NCBI GenBank assembly: GCA_023269565.1
Contig: JAHFTD010000009.1
Location: 1 to 46,493 of the forward strand
DNA: 46,493 nt
Source of the DNA: Opitutaceae bacterium
GTDB taxonomy: Bacteria; Verrucomicrobiota; Verrucomicrobiia; Opitutales; Opitutaceae
Reading direction: 5' to 3'
Both the position numbers and the translations under genes were made by a program. The notes beneath the pieces were generated by a model. That model saw only the letters and a program-made list of their open reading frames with translations, did no database searches and was not told the DNA's origin. Of the stretch, positions 36,560 through 44,002 are shown piece by piece. Position 1 is the stretch's first letter, and every line of letters starts with the position of its first letter.

Positions 36560-37318
36560 ATGGTTGCCCCCGCTCCCACTCATTTCACACCCTCCCGCGC
36601 CCCCCTCGCGGTCGTGCTTAAGGGCCTCGACAAATCCTTCGGCGAGGGTGATTCGCGCACGCACGTGCTCAAGCACACGCAGTTCGACGCGCGCCTCGGC
36701 GAACTGCTCATGCTCGTCGGGCCCTCCGGCTGCGGCAAGACCACGCTCCTCTCCATCCTCGCCGGCACGCTCGTCGCCGACGGCGGCGAGATCAACGTCC
36801 TCGGCTACCGCCTGCACGAGATGAAATCCGGCCCGATTACGAAATTCCGCTCGAACCACATCGGCTTCATTTTCCAGCAATTCAACCTCATCCCCACCCT
36901 CACTGTCGCCGAGAACGTCTCCGTGCCCCTTCTCATCCAGGGCGTCAGCGTGACCAAGGCCGAAAAAAAGGCCCGCGAACTCCTCGCCGTCGTCGGCATA
37001 CCGGAAAAAGCCGACGACCGCCCGGTGAAGCTTTCCGGCGGCCAGCAGCAGCGCGTCGCCATCGCCCGCGCCCTGGTGCACGAGCCCCCGCTCCTCGTCT
37101 GCGACGAGCCCACCTCCGCCCTCGACTCCGAGAACGGCCAGCACGTCATGGAAATACTCCGCACCATCGCGCGGCAGGAGACGCGCACCGTCATTGTCGT
37201 CACCCATGACCCCCGCATCTACAAATTCGCCGACCGCATGGCCGAGATGGAGGACGGCCGCATTCTCCGCGTTCTCCAGTCTCCGGCCGAGATCGCCGCC
37301 GCGCATATTAATTTCTGA
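36560..37318 (+). CDS. ABC transporter ATPase, MacB/LolD/DevA type
   Basis: A 252-residue ATPase with Walker A GPSGCGKTTLL (54-64), a Q-loop in FIFQQFNLIPTLTV and signature LSGGQQQRVAIARAL. Walker B is LLVCDEPTSALD and the H-loop is in VVVTHDPRIY. The GFIFQQFNLIPTLT segment is typical of the MacB/LolD/DevA group, which pairs with FtsX-fold permeases. It sits in the same operon with such a permease and an MFP. An N-terminal extension of about 15 residues before AVVLKGLDKSFG is Pro-rich. Confidence 0.94.
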   Translation: MVAPAPTHFTPSRAPLAVVLKGLDKSFGEGDSRTHVLKHTQFDARLGELLMLVGPSGCGKTTLLSILAGTLVADGGEINVLGYRLHEMKSGPITKFRSNHIGFIFQQFNLIPTLTVAENVSVPLLIQGVSVTKAEKKARELLAVVGIPEKADDRPVKLSGGQQQRVAIARALVHEPPLLVCDEPTSALDSENGQHVMEILRTIARQETRTVIVVTHDPRIYKFADRMAEMEDGRILRVLQSPAEIAAAHINF

Positions 37319-37338
37319 ACCCCCAACCTCCGCCTGCC

Positions 37339-38235
37339 ATGATCCTCTTCCGCAAAATCTCCTTCTGGCTCGCCCTCGCCGGCATCGCCGCGGCCGGCAG
37401 CCTCGTCCTCCGCCTCCGCGCCGGTCTCACCGAGGCCATCATGCCGCCGCCCGTCGCCCCACCGTCCAAGCCCTTCGCCTCCGGCATCGCCGCCTCCGGC
37501 ATCGTCGAAGCCCGCCGTGAGAACACTCTCATCGGCGTGCCCGTGCCCGGACTCGTGACCACGGTTCACGTCAAGGTCTGGGATCGCGTCGAGGCCGGCG
37601 CCCCGCTACTCCAGCTCGACGACCGCGATCTCCGCGCCTCGCTCCCCACCCAGCAGGCCGGCGTTGCCGTTGCCGAGGCCGTCTTGCAAAAAGCCCGCAC
37701 GCCTCTCGCCCGCATTCAGGAACTCCACAAGACGGGCGTCGTCACCGAGGACGAACTCGACGCCCGCCGCAACGACGTCGCCGTCGCCGCGGCGCAGCTC
37801 GCCGCCGCTCGCGCCGCCGTGGCCCAGACCGAGACGCTCCTCGCGCGGCTCACTGTCCGCGCACCCATCGCCGGGACCGTGCTGCAGGTCAACGTCCGTG
37901 CCGGCGAATACATCGGCACCATCGGCAGCACCGTGCCGCCACTCGTCCTCGGCAATATCGACGAGGTTCAGGTGCGCGCCGACGTCGACGAGCAGATCGC
38001 CCCGCGCATCAAGCCCGGCAAACGCGCCCTCGGTTACCTCAAGGGCGACACCCAGCACCCCATCCCGATGGAATTCGTGCGCATCGAGCCGTTCGTCATC
38101 CCCAAACGCTCGCTCACCGGCGCCAGCACCGAGCGCGTCGACACACGTGTGCTGCAGGTCATCTTCGCCTTCCCCAGCCAGCCCGGCCGCCCGGTCTACG
38201 TCGGCCAGCAGATGGATCTCTACATCGAGGATTAG
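37339..38235 (+). CDS. HlyD/DevB-type membrane-fusion protein
   Basis: A 298-residue periplasmic adaptor. An N-terminal helix (FWLALAGIAAAGSLVLRL) is followed by a split lipoyl-like domain (ASGIVEARRENTLIGVPVPG and LTVRAPIAGTVLQVNVRAGE). An Ala-rich coiled-coil hairpin spans about residues 95-170. A beta-barrel follows (VQVRADVDEQIAPRIKPG) and the C-terminus has VFAFPSQPGR-like and VYVGQQMDLYI features. The hairpin is short compared with TolC-docking MFPs. It completes the export cassette. No outer-membrane TolC is present in the window. Confidence 0.9.
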   Translation: MILFRKISFWLALAGIAAAGSLVLRLRAGLTEAIMPPPVAPPSKPFASGIAASGIVEARRENTLIGVPVPGLVTTVHVKVWDRVEAGAPLLQLDDRDLRASLPTQQAGVAVAEAVLQKARTPLARIQELHKTGVVTEDELDARRNDVAVAAAQLAAARAAVAQTETLLARLTVRAPIAGTVLQVNVRAGEYIGTIGSTVPPLVLGNIDEVQVRADVDEQIAPRIKPGKRALGYLKGDTQHPIPMEFVRIEPFVIPKRSLTGASTERVDTRVLQVIFAFPSQPGRPVYVGQQMDLYIED

Positions 38236-38250
38236 CCGGCGTTGCGCCGG
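38236..38250 (+). other. GC-rich hairpin right after the MFP gene
   Basis: A perfect six-base-pair stem CCGGCG/CGCCGG with a three-base loop begins at the first base after the MFP stop codon. There is no T-tract, so it is a weak candidate for transcript-end function. Confidence 0.35.
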
Positions 38251-38570
38251 GTCGTGCCCCAACTGATATTGTCCGCTTCTGCTTGCACTCGGCGGCAATC
38301 TGCATGTCCTCCGCTGCTCGCGCGGAACCCTGACCCGGCTCCGTGCTCCCACACCAAGCATGATCGCCTCCGCCGTAGTTCTCCTGCTGCTCAGCCTGCT
38401 CGTTGCCACCGAGCCCGACCACCACTCGGGTCCGGTCGGATCTGCGCAGCCGGATGATGTCGCCCCGCAGCATCCCGGACTCCCGGCCGCGGCGGATCGC
38501 CCCGCCGAGCAACACCACCGCGCCGCTTGAGCCGAGCCCGAGCTTGCCTGCCCGCGGGCTTTGCCCTGCG
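38251..38570. other. Gene-poor gap between the export cassette and the MFS gene
   Basis: This 320-base stretch has no recognised gene. The best candidate is a 56-codon frame (38360-38530, plus): MIASAVVLLLLSLLVATEPD starts like a signal peptide but the rest is His/Pro/Ala-rich without family traits. A minus-strand frame in the same place is Gly/Arg-rich. Neither has a ribosome-binding site. I see no terminator, promoter or RNA motif I could defend. Confidence 0.4.
38360..38530 (+). CDS. Possible micropeptide with signal-like start
   Basis: A 56-residue ATG frame: hydrophobic residues 4-16 (SAVVLLLLSLLVA) and then a His/Asp/Pro/Ala-rich tail (EPDHHSGPVGSAQPDDVAP...). Only position and the hydrophobic start support it. 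It lies 41 bases before the MFS start. It may well be chance. Confidence 0.2.
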   Translation: MIASAVVLLLLSLLVATEPDHHSGPVGSAQPDDVAPQHPGLPAAADRPAEQHHRAA

Positions 38571-39806
38571 ATGGAAATTCCGCCGGTGAAGAACCCCCCG
38601 AAAATCCTCCGCGCCCTTTCGTCGCGCAACTACCGCCTCTATTTCTCCGGCCAGTGCGTGTCGCTCATCGGCAACTGGATGACCTCCACTGCGGCGCTCT
38701 GGCTGGTCTACCATCTTTCGGGCAGCCCGTTCTACGTCGGCCTCATCGGCTTCGCCAACCAGATCCCGGTGCTCCTGCTCTCGCCCTTCGCCGGCGTGTG
38801 GGTTGACCGGCTCGACCGGCGCCGCCTCGTGCTGGCCACGCAGGCGCTGGCCATGCTGCAGTCGCTGGCGCTCGCCGCGCTCGCCCTTACCGGCCACATC
38901 ACCGTCGGCTGGATTGTCGGGCTCTGCCTGTTCCAGGGCTTCGTCAACGCCATCGACTGGCCGCTGCGCCAGTCGCTCACCATCGAGATGGTCGAGGACC
39001 GCGCCGACCTCCAGAACGTCATCGCGCTGAACTCGGTCACGTTCAACCTCGCCCGCATGATCGGGCCGGTCATCGCGGGCTTTGTCATCGCCGGCCTCGG
39101 CCCGGGCGTATGCTTCCTGGTCGACGGCGTCAGCTTCCTCGCCGTGCTCGGCGCGCTGCTCGCCATGCGCTTCGCCCCGCATGTGCCCCGGGAGGAGGAA
39201 ACGCACCCGCTGGCGGATCTGCGCGAGGGCATCCACTACGCCTACACGCACGACCGCATCCGCACCGTATTGCTGCTGATGCCCGTCATCGCAATGTTCG
39301 GCTTTGCTCACTCGGTCCTCTGCCCGGTGTTCGCGAGCGATATTTTCCACGGCGACGCCCGCATTTACGGCCTGATGCTCTCGTTCACGGGTGTCGGCGC
39401 GGTGCTGGCGGGCCTCTACCTCGGCATGCGCACATCGCCGGCGGGGCTCGGCGGGGTGCTCGTCCGCGGCGCCGTGCTCGGCGGAGTCGGGCTCGCCGCG
39501 TTCGCCTACAGCCGCTCGCTGCCGTTCTCGCTTTTCACCCTGATGATGGCCGGCGCCGGCGGCGTGCTCTGCATGGCCGGCGGCAACACGCTCGTGCAAA
39601 CCCACGTGACGGACGACAAGCGCGGTCGGGTCATGAGCCTCTTCACCATGGGCCAGGGCATGTATCCGGTGGGCAGCCTGCTCATCGGCATCGCCGCCAC
39701 CGCTTTCGGTGCGCCGCTCGCCATGCTCGCCTGCGGCCTCATCTGCCTTGTCGCCGCTCAGGTCTTCTCGCGCAAGTGGCGACAACTGGCGCCGGTTCGC
39801 TCCTGA
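38571..39806 (+). CDS. MFS transporter, EntS/MFS_3 type
   Basis: A 411-residue membrane protein with 12 helices. The N-terminal LSSRNYRLYFSGQCVSLIGNW and TAALWLVYHLSGSPFYVGL are characteristic of the EntS-like group. The MFS loop motif is seen as PFAGVWVDRLDRRRLVLATQ. IDWPLRQSLTIEMVEDRADLQN and NSVTFNLARMIGPVIAGFVI also match the group. The members export siderophores or drugs; the cargo is unknown. ATG 38571 is chosen; the frame before it is Arg/Pro-rich. Confidence 0.92.
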   Translation: MEIPPVKNPPKILRALSSRNYRLYFSGQCVSLIGNWMTSTAALWLVYHLSGSPFYVGLIGFANQIPVLLLSPFAGVWVDRLDRRRLVLATQALAMLQSLALAALALTGHITVGWIVGLCLFQGFVNAIDWPLRQSLTIEMVEDRADLQNVIALNSVTFNLARMIGPVIAGFVIAGLGPGVCFLVDGVSFLAVLGALLAMRFAPHVPREEETHPLADLREGIHYAYTHDRIRTVLLLMPVIAMFGFAHSVLCPVFASDIFHGDARIYGLMLSFTGVGAVLAGLYLGMRTSPAGLGGVLVRGAVLGGVGLAAFAYSRSLPFSLFTLMMAGAGGVLCMAGGNTLVQTHVTDDKRGRVMSLFTMGQGMYPVGSLLIGIAATAFGAPLAMLACGLICLVAAQVFSRKWRQLAPVRS

Positions 39807-39839
39807 CGCCCGGGGTTAAGCCGCCGCGTCCGAACGCGT

Positions 39840-40373
39840 TCAGAGCAGCTGCCTGACCAGCGCCTCGTATTCGGCGTGCGGCATCATCCCAACCTTGTTG
39901 TGCCGGAGGTTGCCGTCGCGGTCGATCAGGAAGGTCGTGGGAATGGCGTCGAAGCCGCCGAAGGCCTCCTGCACGGCGTCGTCCGCCATGCCGACGGTGT
40001 AGTTCATGCCGTTCTCCGTGACGAATTTCTTCACGTGCTCCGGCCCCTTCCGGTCGACGGACAGGCCGACGATAACCAGGCCGTCCGGGCCGTATTTTTT
40101 CTGCAGCTCGATGTAGCCAGGGATCTCGGCGACGCAGGGCCCGCACCAAGTGGCCCAAAAATCCACCACCACCACCTTGCCCTTCAGCGCGGCGGAGGAA
40201 ACCTCGCGGCCGCCGAGGTCTTTCAAATTCCAAATGGGCGCCTTGCCCAAGACGGGCAGCGCGGCCGTCGTGGCGGGCGTGATGGGCGCAGCGGCCTTGG
40301 GCTGGCACGCCGGCGTGTGAGCCAGAAGGGTCGCAGCCAGCATGGCGAACAGGAGTCGGGAAAAAGGTTTCAT
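39840..40373 (-). CDS. TlpA/ResA-like thioredoxin protein
   Basis: A 177-residue protein with an N-terminal signal (RLLFAMLAATLLAHTPAC, possible but weak lipobox at Cys23). The thioredoxin fold has the site W76-C77-G-P-C80 in VVVDFWATWCGPC, the cis-Pro region IPTTFLIDRDGN, and the TlpA-type inserts (VIVGLSVDRKGPEHVKKFV). Such proteins reduce disulfides in the periplasm, for example during cytochrome c maturation, but nothing nearby fixes the partner. It follows lysR on the same strand with a 71-base gap. Confidence 0.93.
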   Translation of the reverse strand: MKPFSRLLFAMLAATLLAHTPACQPKAAAPITPATTAALPVLGKAPIWNLKDLGGREVSSAALKGKVVVVDFWATWCGPCVAEIPGYIELQKKYGPDGLVIVGLSVDRKGPEHVKKFVTENGMNYTVGMADDAVQEAFGGFDAIPTTFLIDRDGNLRHNKVGMMPHAEYEALVRQLL

Positions 40374-40444
40374 GGCAGGTTCTGGGAGACAGAGGCGGCG
40401 GCGGGTGGATTTGTTCCCGGTAAAAAATCCGCCGGCGCCCCAAC

Positions 40445-41344
40445 TCAGACCTGCTTGGGTTCGGTGATTTCGACGCTCAGCGTCTCGATGAATTTTCTCA
40501 TCGCGGGCGTCAGCACCCGGCCCTTGCGGTGGAGGATGGCGAGCGGGCGGGAAAATTCCTTCCCCTTGAACGGGATGGCGACGAGCGTGCCCTGCCGGAT
40601 CTCCTGCTGCACGGTGGCGCCGGGCACGATGGCAATGCCGTGGTCGATCTCGACAGCGCGCTTCACTGTCTCGATGTTGTCGAATTCCATGACGGGCGTG
40701 ATCTCGAGCTTGTAGTCGCGGAAGATCTGGTCGACCGCCTTGCGCGTCGGAATGTCGGGGTCGAAGCCGATGAAGCGGTGGCCGGCGAGCGTCTTCATGT
40801 CCACCTCGGCGACCTTGGCCAGCGGGTGGTTCGGATGGGTGATGAGGACGAGGCGGTCGTTGCGGAACGGGATCATCTCGATCTGCCGCAACTTCTGCGG
40901 GAAGGCGACCAGCCCGAAGTCGACTGAGTTGTGCAGGATGTCCTCGTAGACCAGGTTGGAACGGCGGTATTCGACGCGCACGTTGACCGAGGGAAAGTCG
41001 TGCAGGAATTTCTTGATGTAGAGTGGCAGCTCGTGCAGGCCGATCGAGTAGATCGTGGAGAGGCGGATTGTCCCGCTGATGACCTTCTTCATCTCCTGCA
41101 GTTCGCTCTCCAATTTCTCGTAGACATGCAGGATTTCCTTCGCCGCGTCGTAAATCCGCTGGCCTTCGCGCGTCAGGTTGAACTGCTTCTGGCTGCGATC
41201 GATCATCAGCGTCTTGAAGTTGCGCTCCATCGAGCGCGCCTGCTGGCTGACCGCCGACTGGGTGATGCCGTTCAGCTTGGCCGCTTTCGAAAAACTTTTG
41301 GTCTCAACGAGGTCGGCGAAGATTTTGAAGTTCTCGATTTGCAT
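40445..41344 (-). CDS. LysR-family transcriptional regulator
   Basis: A 299-residue regulator. The HTH (1-60) reads MQIENFKIFADLVETKSFSK, then AAKLNGITQSAVSQQARSME, and the substrate-binding domain starts near residue 90 (GTIRLSTIYSIGLHELPLYI). The effector domain keeps the CysB/CbbR-like style (NHPLAKVAEVDM, FDNIETVKRAVEIDHGIAIV). Start 41344 gives the family N-terminus; the longer frame adds 15 residues. It is divergent from yggS, with a candidate LysR box in the 69-base gap. Effector and targets are unknown. Confidence 0.92.
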   Translation of the reverse strand: MQIENFKIFADLVETKSFSKAAKLNGITQSAVSQQARSMERNFKTLMIDRSQKQFNLTREGQRIYDAAKEILHVYEKLESELQEMKKVISGTIRLSTIYSIGLHELPLYIKKFLHDFPSVNVRVEYRRSNLVYEDILHNSVDFGLVAFPQKLRQIEMIPFRNDRLVLITHPNHPLAKVAEVDMKTLAGHRFIGFDPDIPTRKAVDQIFRDYKLEITPVMEFDNIETVKRAVEIDHGIAIVPGATVQQEIRQGTLVAIPFKGKEFSRPLAILHRKGRVLTPAMRKFIETLSVEITEPKQV

Positions 41345-41368
41345 GGCTGCCTCTGGTGAAAATTTACT

Positions 41369-41383
41369 ATAAAGGCCCCTAAT
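41369..41383. promoter_or_regulatory. Candidate LysR-type box between lysR and yggS
   Basis: The 15-base site ATAAAGGCCCCTAAT has the LysR T-N11-A form (T41370 to A41382) and dyad symmetry at AT.A.GG.CC.T.AT. It lies 24 bases from the lysR start and 30 from the yggS start. Autoregulation from such a site is usual for LysR proteins. Inferred from pattern and place only. Confidence 0.45.
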
Positions 41384-41413
41384 CTGCAATCCACCCTAAA
41401 AGCGCCCCCATAG

Positions 41414-42109
41414 ATGTTTATTGACTACGAGACTTTCCGCCTCAGGGCCGATGCTCTCCGGGAACACATCGCCGCCGCCTGCCGCGCCAGCGGACGCGCC
41501 CCCGGCGAAGTCACCCTGCTGCCCGTGACCAAGACCCACCCGCCGGCGGCGGCGGAATACGCCGCGCGCTACGGGCTCGCCGCCGTCGGTGAAAGTCGCG
41601 TGCAGGAGGCCGTCGAAAAGCAGTCGCTGGCCGCGGCCAAAGTCGGCTGGGAGCTGATCGGCCATCTGCAGTCCAACAAGGCCCGGCTCGCCGCCGCCGG
41701 CTTCAATCGCATCCAGAGCGTCGACAGCGCGAAGCTGCTCCTGCAACTGGATCGCGCCGCCGGCGAACTCGGTAAAAAACTACCCGTCCTGCTCCAGCTC
41801 AACGCCGGAGACGATCCGGCGAAGTTCGGCGCCGAGCCCGCGGACGCGCCGCACCTGCTGGAGGTCGCGCTCGGCCTGCTTCATCTCCAAGTCGACGGGC
41901 TCATGACCATCGCGCCGCTTTCCGGCGATCCTGCCGTCGCCCGCCGCACCTTTGCCCGGCTCCGCGCCATTCGCGACGAACTCTCCACCCGCACCGGCAC
42001 TCCCTTGCGCGTGCTGTCGATGGGCATGTCGGGCGATCTTGAGTCCGCGATCGCCGAAGGCAGCACGCTCGTGCGTGTCGGCACCGCGCTGTTCGGTCCA
42101 CGCGGCTGA
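41414..42109 (+). CDS. yggS: YggS/PLPBP-family pyridoxal-phosphate homeostasis protein
   Basis: A 231-residue alanine-racemase-fold protein. The PLP lysine is Lys40 in LLPVTKTHPPA. Further signatures are YGLAAVGESRVQEAVEKQ, WELIGHLQSNKARL, IQSVDSAKL and LSMGMSGDLESAIAEGSTLV with RVGTALFG. It controls vitamin B6 levels and has no known catalytic reaction. It is the first gene of yggS - sirB1 - aroE - pilD, all plus, with gaps of 55 and 50 bases and an overlap at aroE/pilD. Confidence 0.95.
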   Translation: MFIDYETFRLRADALREHIAAACRASGRAPGEVTLLPVTKTHPPAAAEYAARYGLAAVGESRVQEAVEKQSLAAAKVGWELIGHLQSNKARLAAAGFNRIQSVDSAKLLLQLDRAAGELGKKLPVLLQLNAGDDPAKFGAEPADAPHLLEVALGLLHLQVDGLMTIAPLSGDPAVARRTFARLRAIRDELSTRTGTPLRVLSMGMSGDLESAIAEGSTLVRVGTALFGPRG

Positions 42110-42164
42110 GCGTCGGGTATTTTTCCGCGTTGCCACCATCCGCCGGCGCGCTTGGCTGTGAGCC

Positions 42165-43034
42165 GTGGAAACCACCCCGCTTACGGCCGCGCAGCGGCAG
42201 GCTTTGGCCAGCCTGCTCGACGATCCAGCGCCGGCCGTCCGCCAGGCACTCCTCGCGCAGTTCACGCGGCTCGGCCCCGAGGGCACGGGGCTGCTCTGCG
42301 AGCTGGCCCGCGGCCCCAACCGCCCGCTTGCGCACGAGGCCTCCTGGTTTCTGCGCGAGCTCAAGTGCAGTGACCCGGTGGCGGATTTCCGCACCTTCAT
42401 CCGCTCTCTCAACTATGAACTGGAGTCCGGCGCGCTCCTCCTGGCCCGCACGGTCAATCCCGACCTCAATGTCGGCGCCTGCTGCGAGCTGCTGGACCGG
42501 ATGGCCGCGCGCGTCCGCGCGCTGCTCGTCGCCACCGCCACCCCGCGCGAACAATGCCGCGCGCTCAACCGCGTGCTGTTCGAGGAATACGGTTTCCACG
42601 GCAACGAGGAGCACTACACCGATCCGCGCAACAGCTTCCTCGACCAGGTGCTCGCACGCCGGACCGGGCTGCCCGTCTCGCTGGCCATCGTCTACCTGCT
42701 GGTCGCGGAACGCGCCGGCGTGGCACTCGAACCCGTCGGTGCACCCGGCCGCTTCCTCGTCGGCTGCTACCTCGAGGCCGAGCCGTTCTTCATCGACGTA
42801 TACAACAGCGGCGAGCTGCTCAGCGCCGGCGCCGTCTTCGCCCTGCTGCGCGCGGCCGACCTGAACCCGCAGGTCAGCGACCTCGCCCCCACGCCCGTCC
42901 GCGAGGTCGTCTGCCGCTGCTGCCGCAACCTCGTGAATCATTACGCCGCCGAGCGGGACGCGGAGCTGGCCCGGTTGTTTGCCAGTTTTGTGGCCGAATT
43001 CGAAGCGGTGCACACGCGCCACGCCCAGCCTTGA
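42165..43034 (+). CDS. SirB1/transglutaminase-like family protein
   Basis: A 289-residue protein starting at GTG 42165. The N-terminal part (1-75) looks like a helical repeat (LLDDPAPAVRQALLAQFTRL). The SirB1 part (about 85-280) has ALNRVLFEEYGFHGNEEHY, then DPRNSFLDQVLARRTGLPVS, then LAIVYLLVAERAGVALEPVG and APGRFLVGCYL. The YFIDVY-like FFIDVYNSGELLS follows. The usual active-site Cys of transglutaminases is not obvious, so enzymatic activity is doubtful. Function in bacteria is unknown; a heat-repeat front end is a usual feature. Confidence 0.87.
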   Translation: METTPLTAAQRQALASLLDDPAPAVRQALLAQFTRLGPEGTGLLCELARGPNRPLAHEASWFLRELKCSDPVADFRTFIRSLNYELESGALLLARTVNPDLNVGACCELLDRMAARVRALLVATATPREQCRALNRVLFEEYGFHGNEEHYTDPRNSFLDQVLARRTGLPVSLAIVYLLVAERAGVALEPVGAPGRFLVGCYLEAEPFFIDVYNSGELLSAGAVFALLRAADLNPQVSDLAPTPVREVVCRCCRNLVNHYAAERDAELARLFASFVAEFEAVHTRHAQP

Positions 43035-43084
43035 ACCTCGCCCCGCTCCCGCCGCCGGCGCCCGACTTGCTCCACTCTCCGCCC

Positions 43085-44002
43085 ATGCGCGACCCGAAGG
43101 AGCCAATCCACACGTTTGCCGATCTTGAGCACTGGCCGCACGCAGGCGTCGCGCTCGGCATCCTCGGCCATCCCATCGCCCACTCGCTCAGCCCGGCCAT
43201 TCAAAACGCCGCCCTGGCCGCGCTGGCCCGCTCCGATCCGCGCTTCGAAGGCTGGCGTTATTTCAAATTCGACATCGCCCCGGCCGAACTGCCTCGCGCG
43301 CTCGACCGGCTCCACCAGCTCGGCTTTCGCGGCCTCAACCTCACGGTGCCGCACAAGGCGGCCGCCGTCGCCCACCTGGCCGCGGCCGATGCGTTCGTGC
43401 ACGCCGCCGGCGCCGCCAACACCCTGCTGCGCACCGACGCCGGTTGGCGCGGCGCCAATACCGATGGTCCCGGCCTTTCCGCCGCGCTGCGACAGGACCC
43501 CGGCCTCGAGCTCGCGGGCGCGCACGTTATTCTGCTCGGTGCGGGCGGCGCCGCGCGTGCCGCGGCCGTCGAGTGCCTGCGCCAGCACTGCGCCGCACTT
43601 TGGATCGGCAACCGTTCGCACGAGCGGCTCGATGCCCTGGTTGGTAATCTGGAAAATTTTGCCGCCGGCATCCCGCTGCATTCTTTCGCGCTTGGCCAGC
43701 CGCCGAGCGACCTGCCCGCCGGTGCCATCTTGATCAACGCGACTGCCGCCGGACTCGACCCCCGCGACCCGGCACCGGTGGACTTGCGCCTCCTGCCCAG
43801 ACCGGCTGGTGTGTTCGACATGACCTACGGACCGACCCCGACTGCGCTGCTGCGCACCGCCACGGATCTAGGCATCCCGCGGGCGGACGGCGTATCGATG
43901 CTCGTGCACCAAGGCGCGCGCGCCTTCGAATTGTGGACCGGTGTCGCTGCGCCCCTTGCGGTGATGTCCGCTGCCGCCCGATCAGCCCTCAGCCATGACT
44001 GA
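43085..44002 (+). CDS. aroE: Shikimate dehydrogenase
   Basis: A 305-residue NADPH-dependent enzyme of the shikimate pathway that reduces 3-dehydroshikimate. Substrate-binding motif: LGHPIAHSLSPAIQNAAL, with catalytic Lys in GLNLTVPHKAA. Asp of the pair is in GANTDGPGL. The cofactor loop is VILLGAGGAARAAAVECL with basic IGNRSHERL. The end has FDMTYGPTPTALL and DGVSMLVHQGARAFELWTG. ATG 43085 is used; a longer frame lies in sirB1. The protein is about 30 residues longer than E. coli AroE, mostly at the N-terminus. Confidence 0.95.
   Translation: MRDPKEPIHTFADLEHWPHAGVALGILGHPIAHSLSPAIQNAALAALARSDPRFEGWRYFKFDIAPAELPRALDRLHQLGFRGLNLTVPHKAAAVAHLAAADAFVHAAGAANTLLRTDAGWRGANTDGPGLSAALRQDPGLELAGAHVILLGAGGAARAAAVECLRQHCAALWIGNRSHERLDALVGNLENFAAGIPLHSFALGQPPSDLPAGAILINATAAGLDPRDPAPVDLRLLPRPAGVFDMTYGPTPTALLRTATDLGIPRADGVSMLVHQGARAFELWTGVAAPLAVMSAAARSALSHD

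Noticed and set aside
38391-39785. 464-codon minus-strand open frame
   Set aside because: It is antisense to the MFS gene; its protein is His/Glu/Ala-rich and shows no membrane or domain pattern.
40385-40440. Inverted repeat between lysR and tlpA (GGATTT/AAATCC core)
   Set aside because: The stem has a mismatch, a long loop and no T-tract, so it is not convincing as a terminator.
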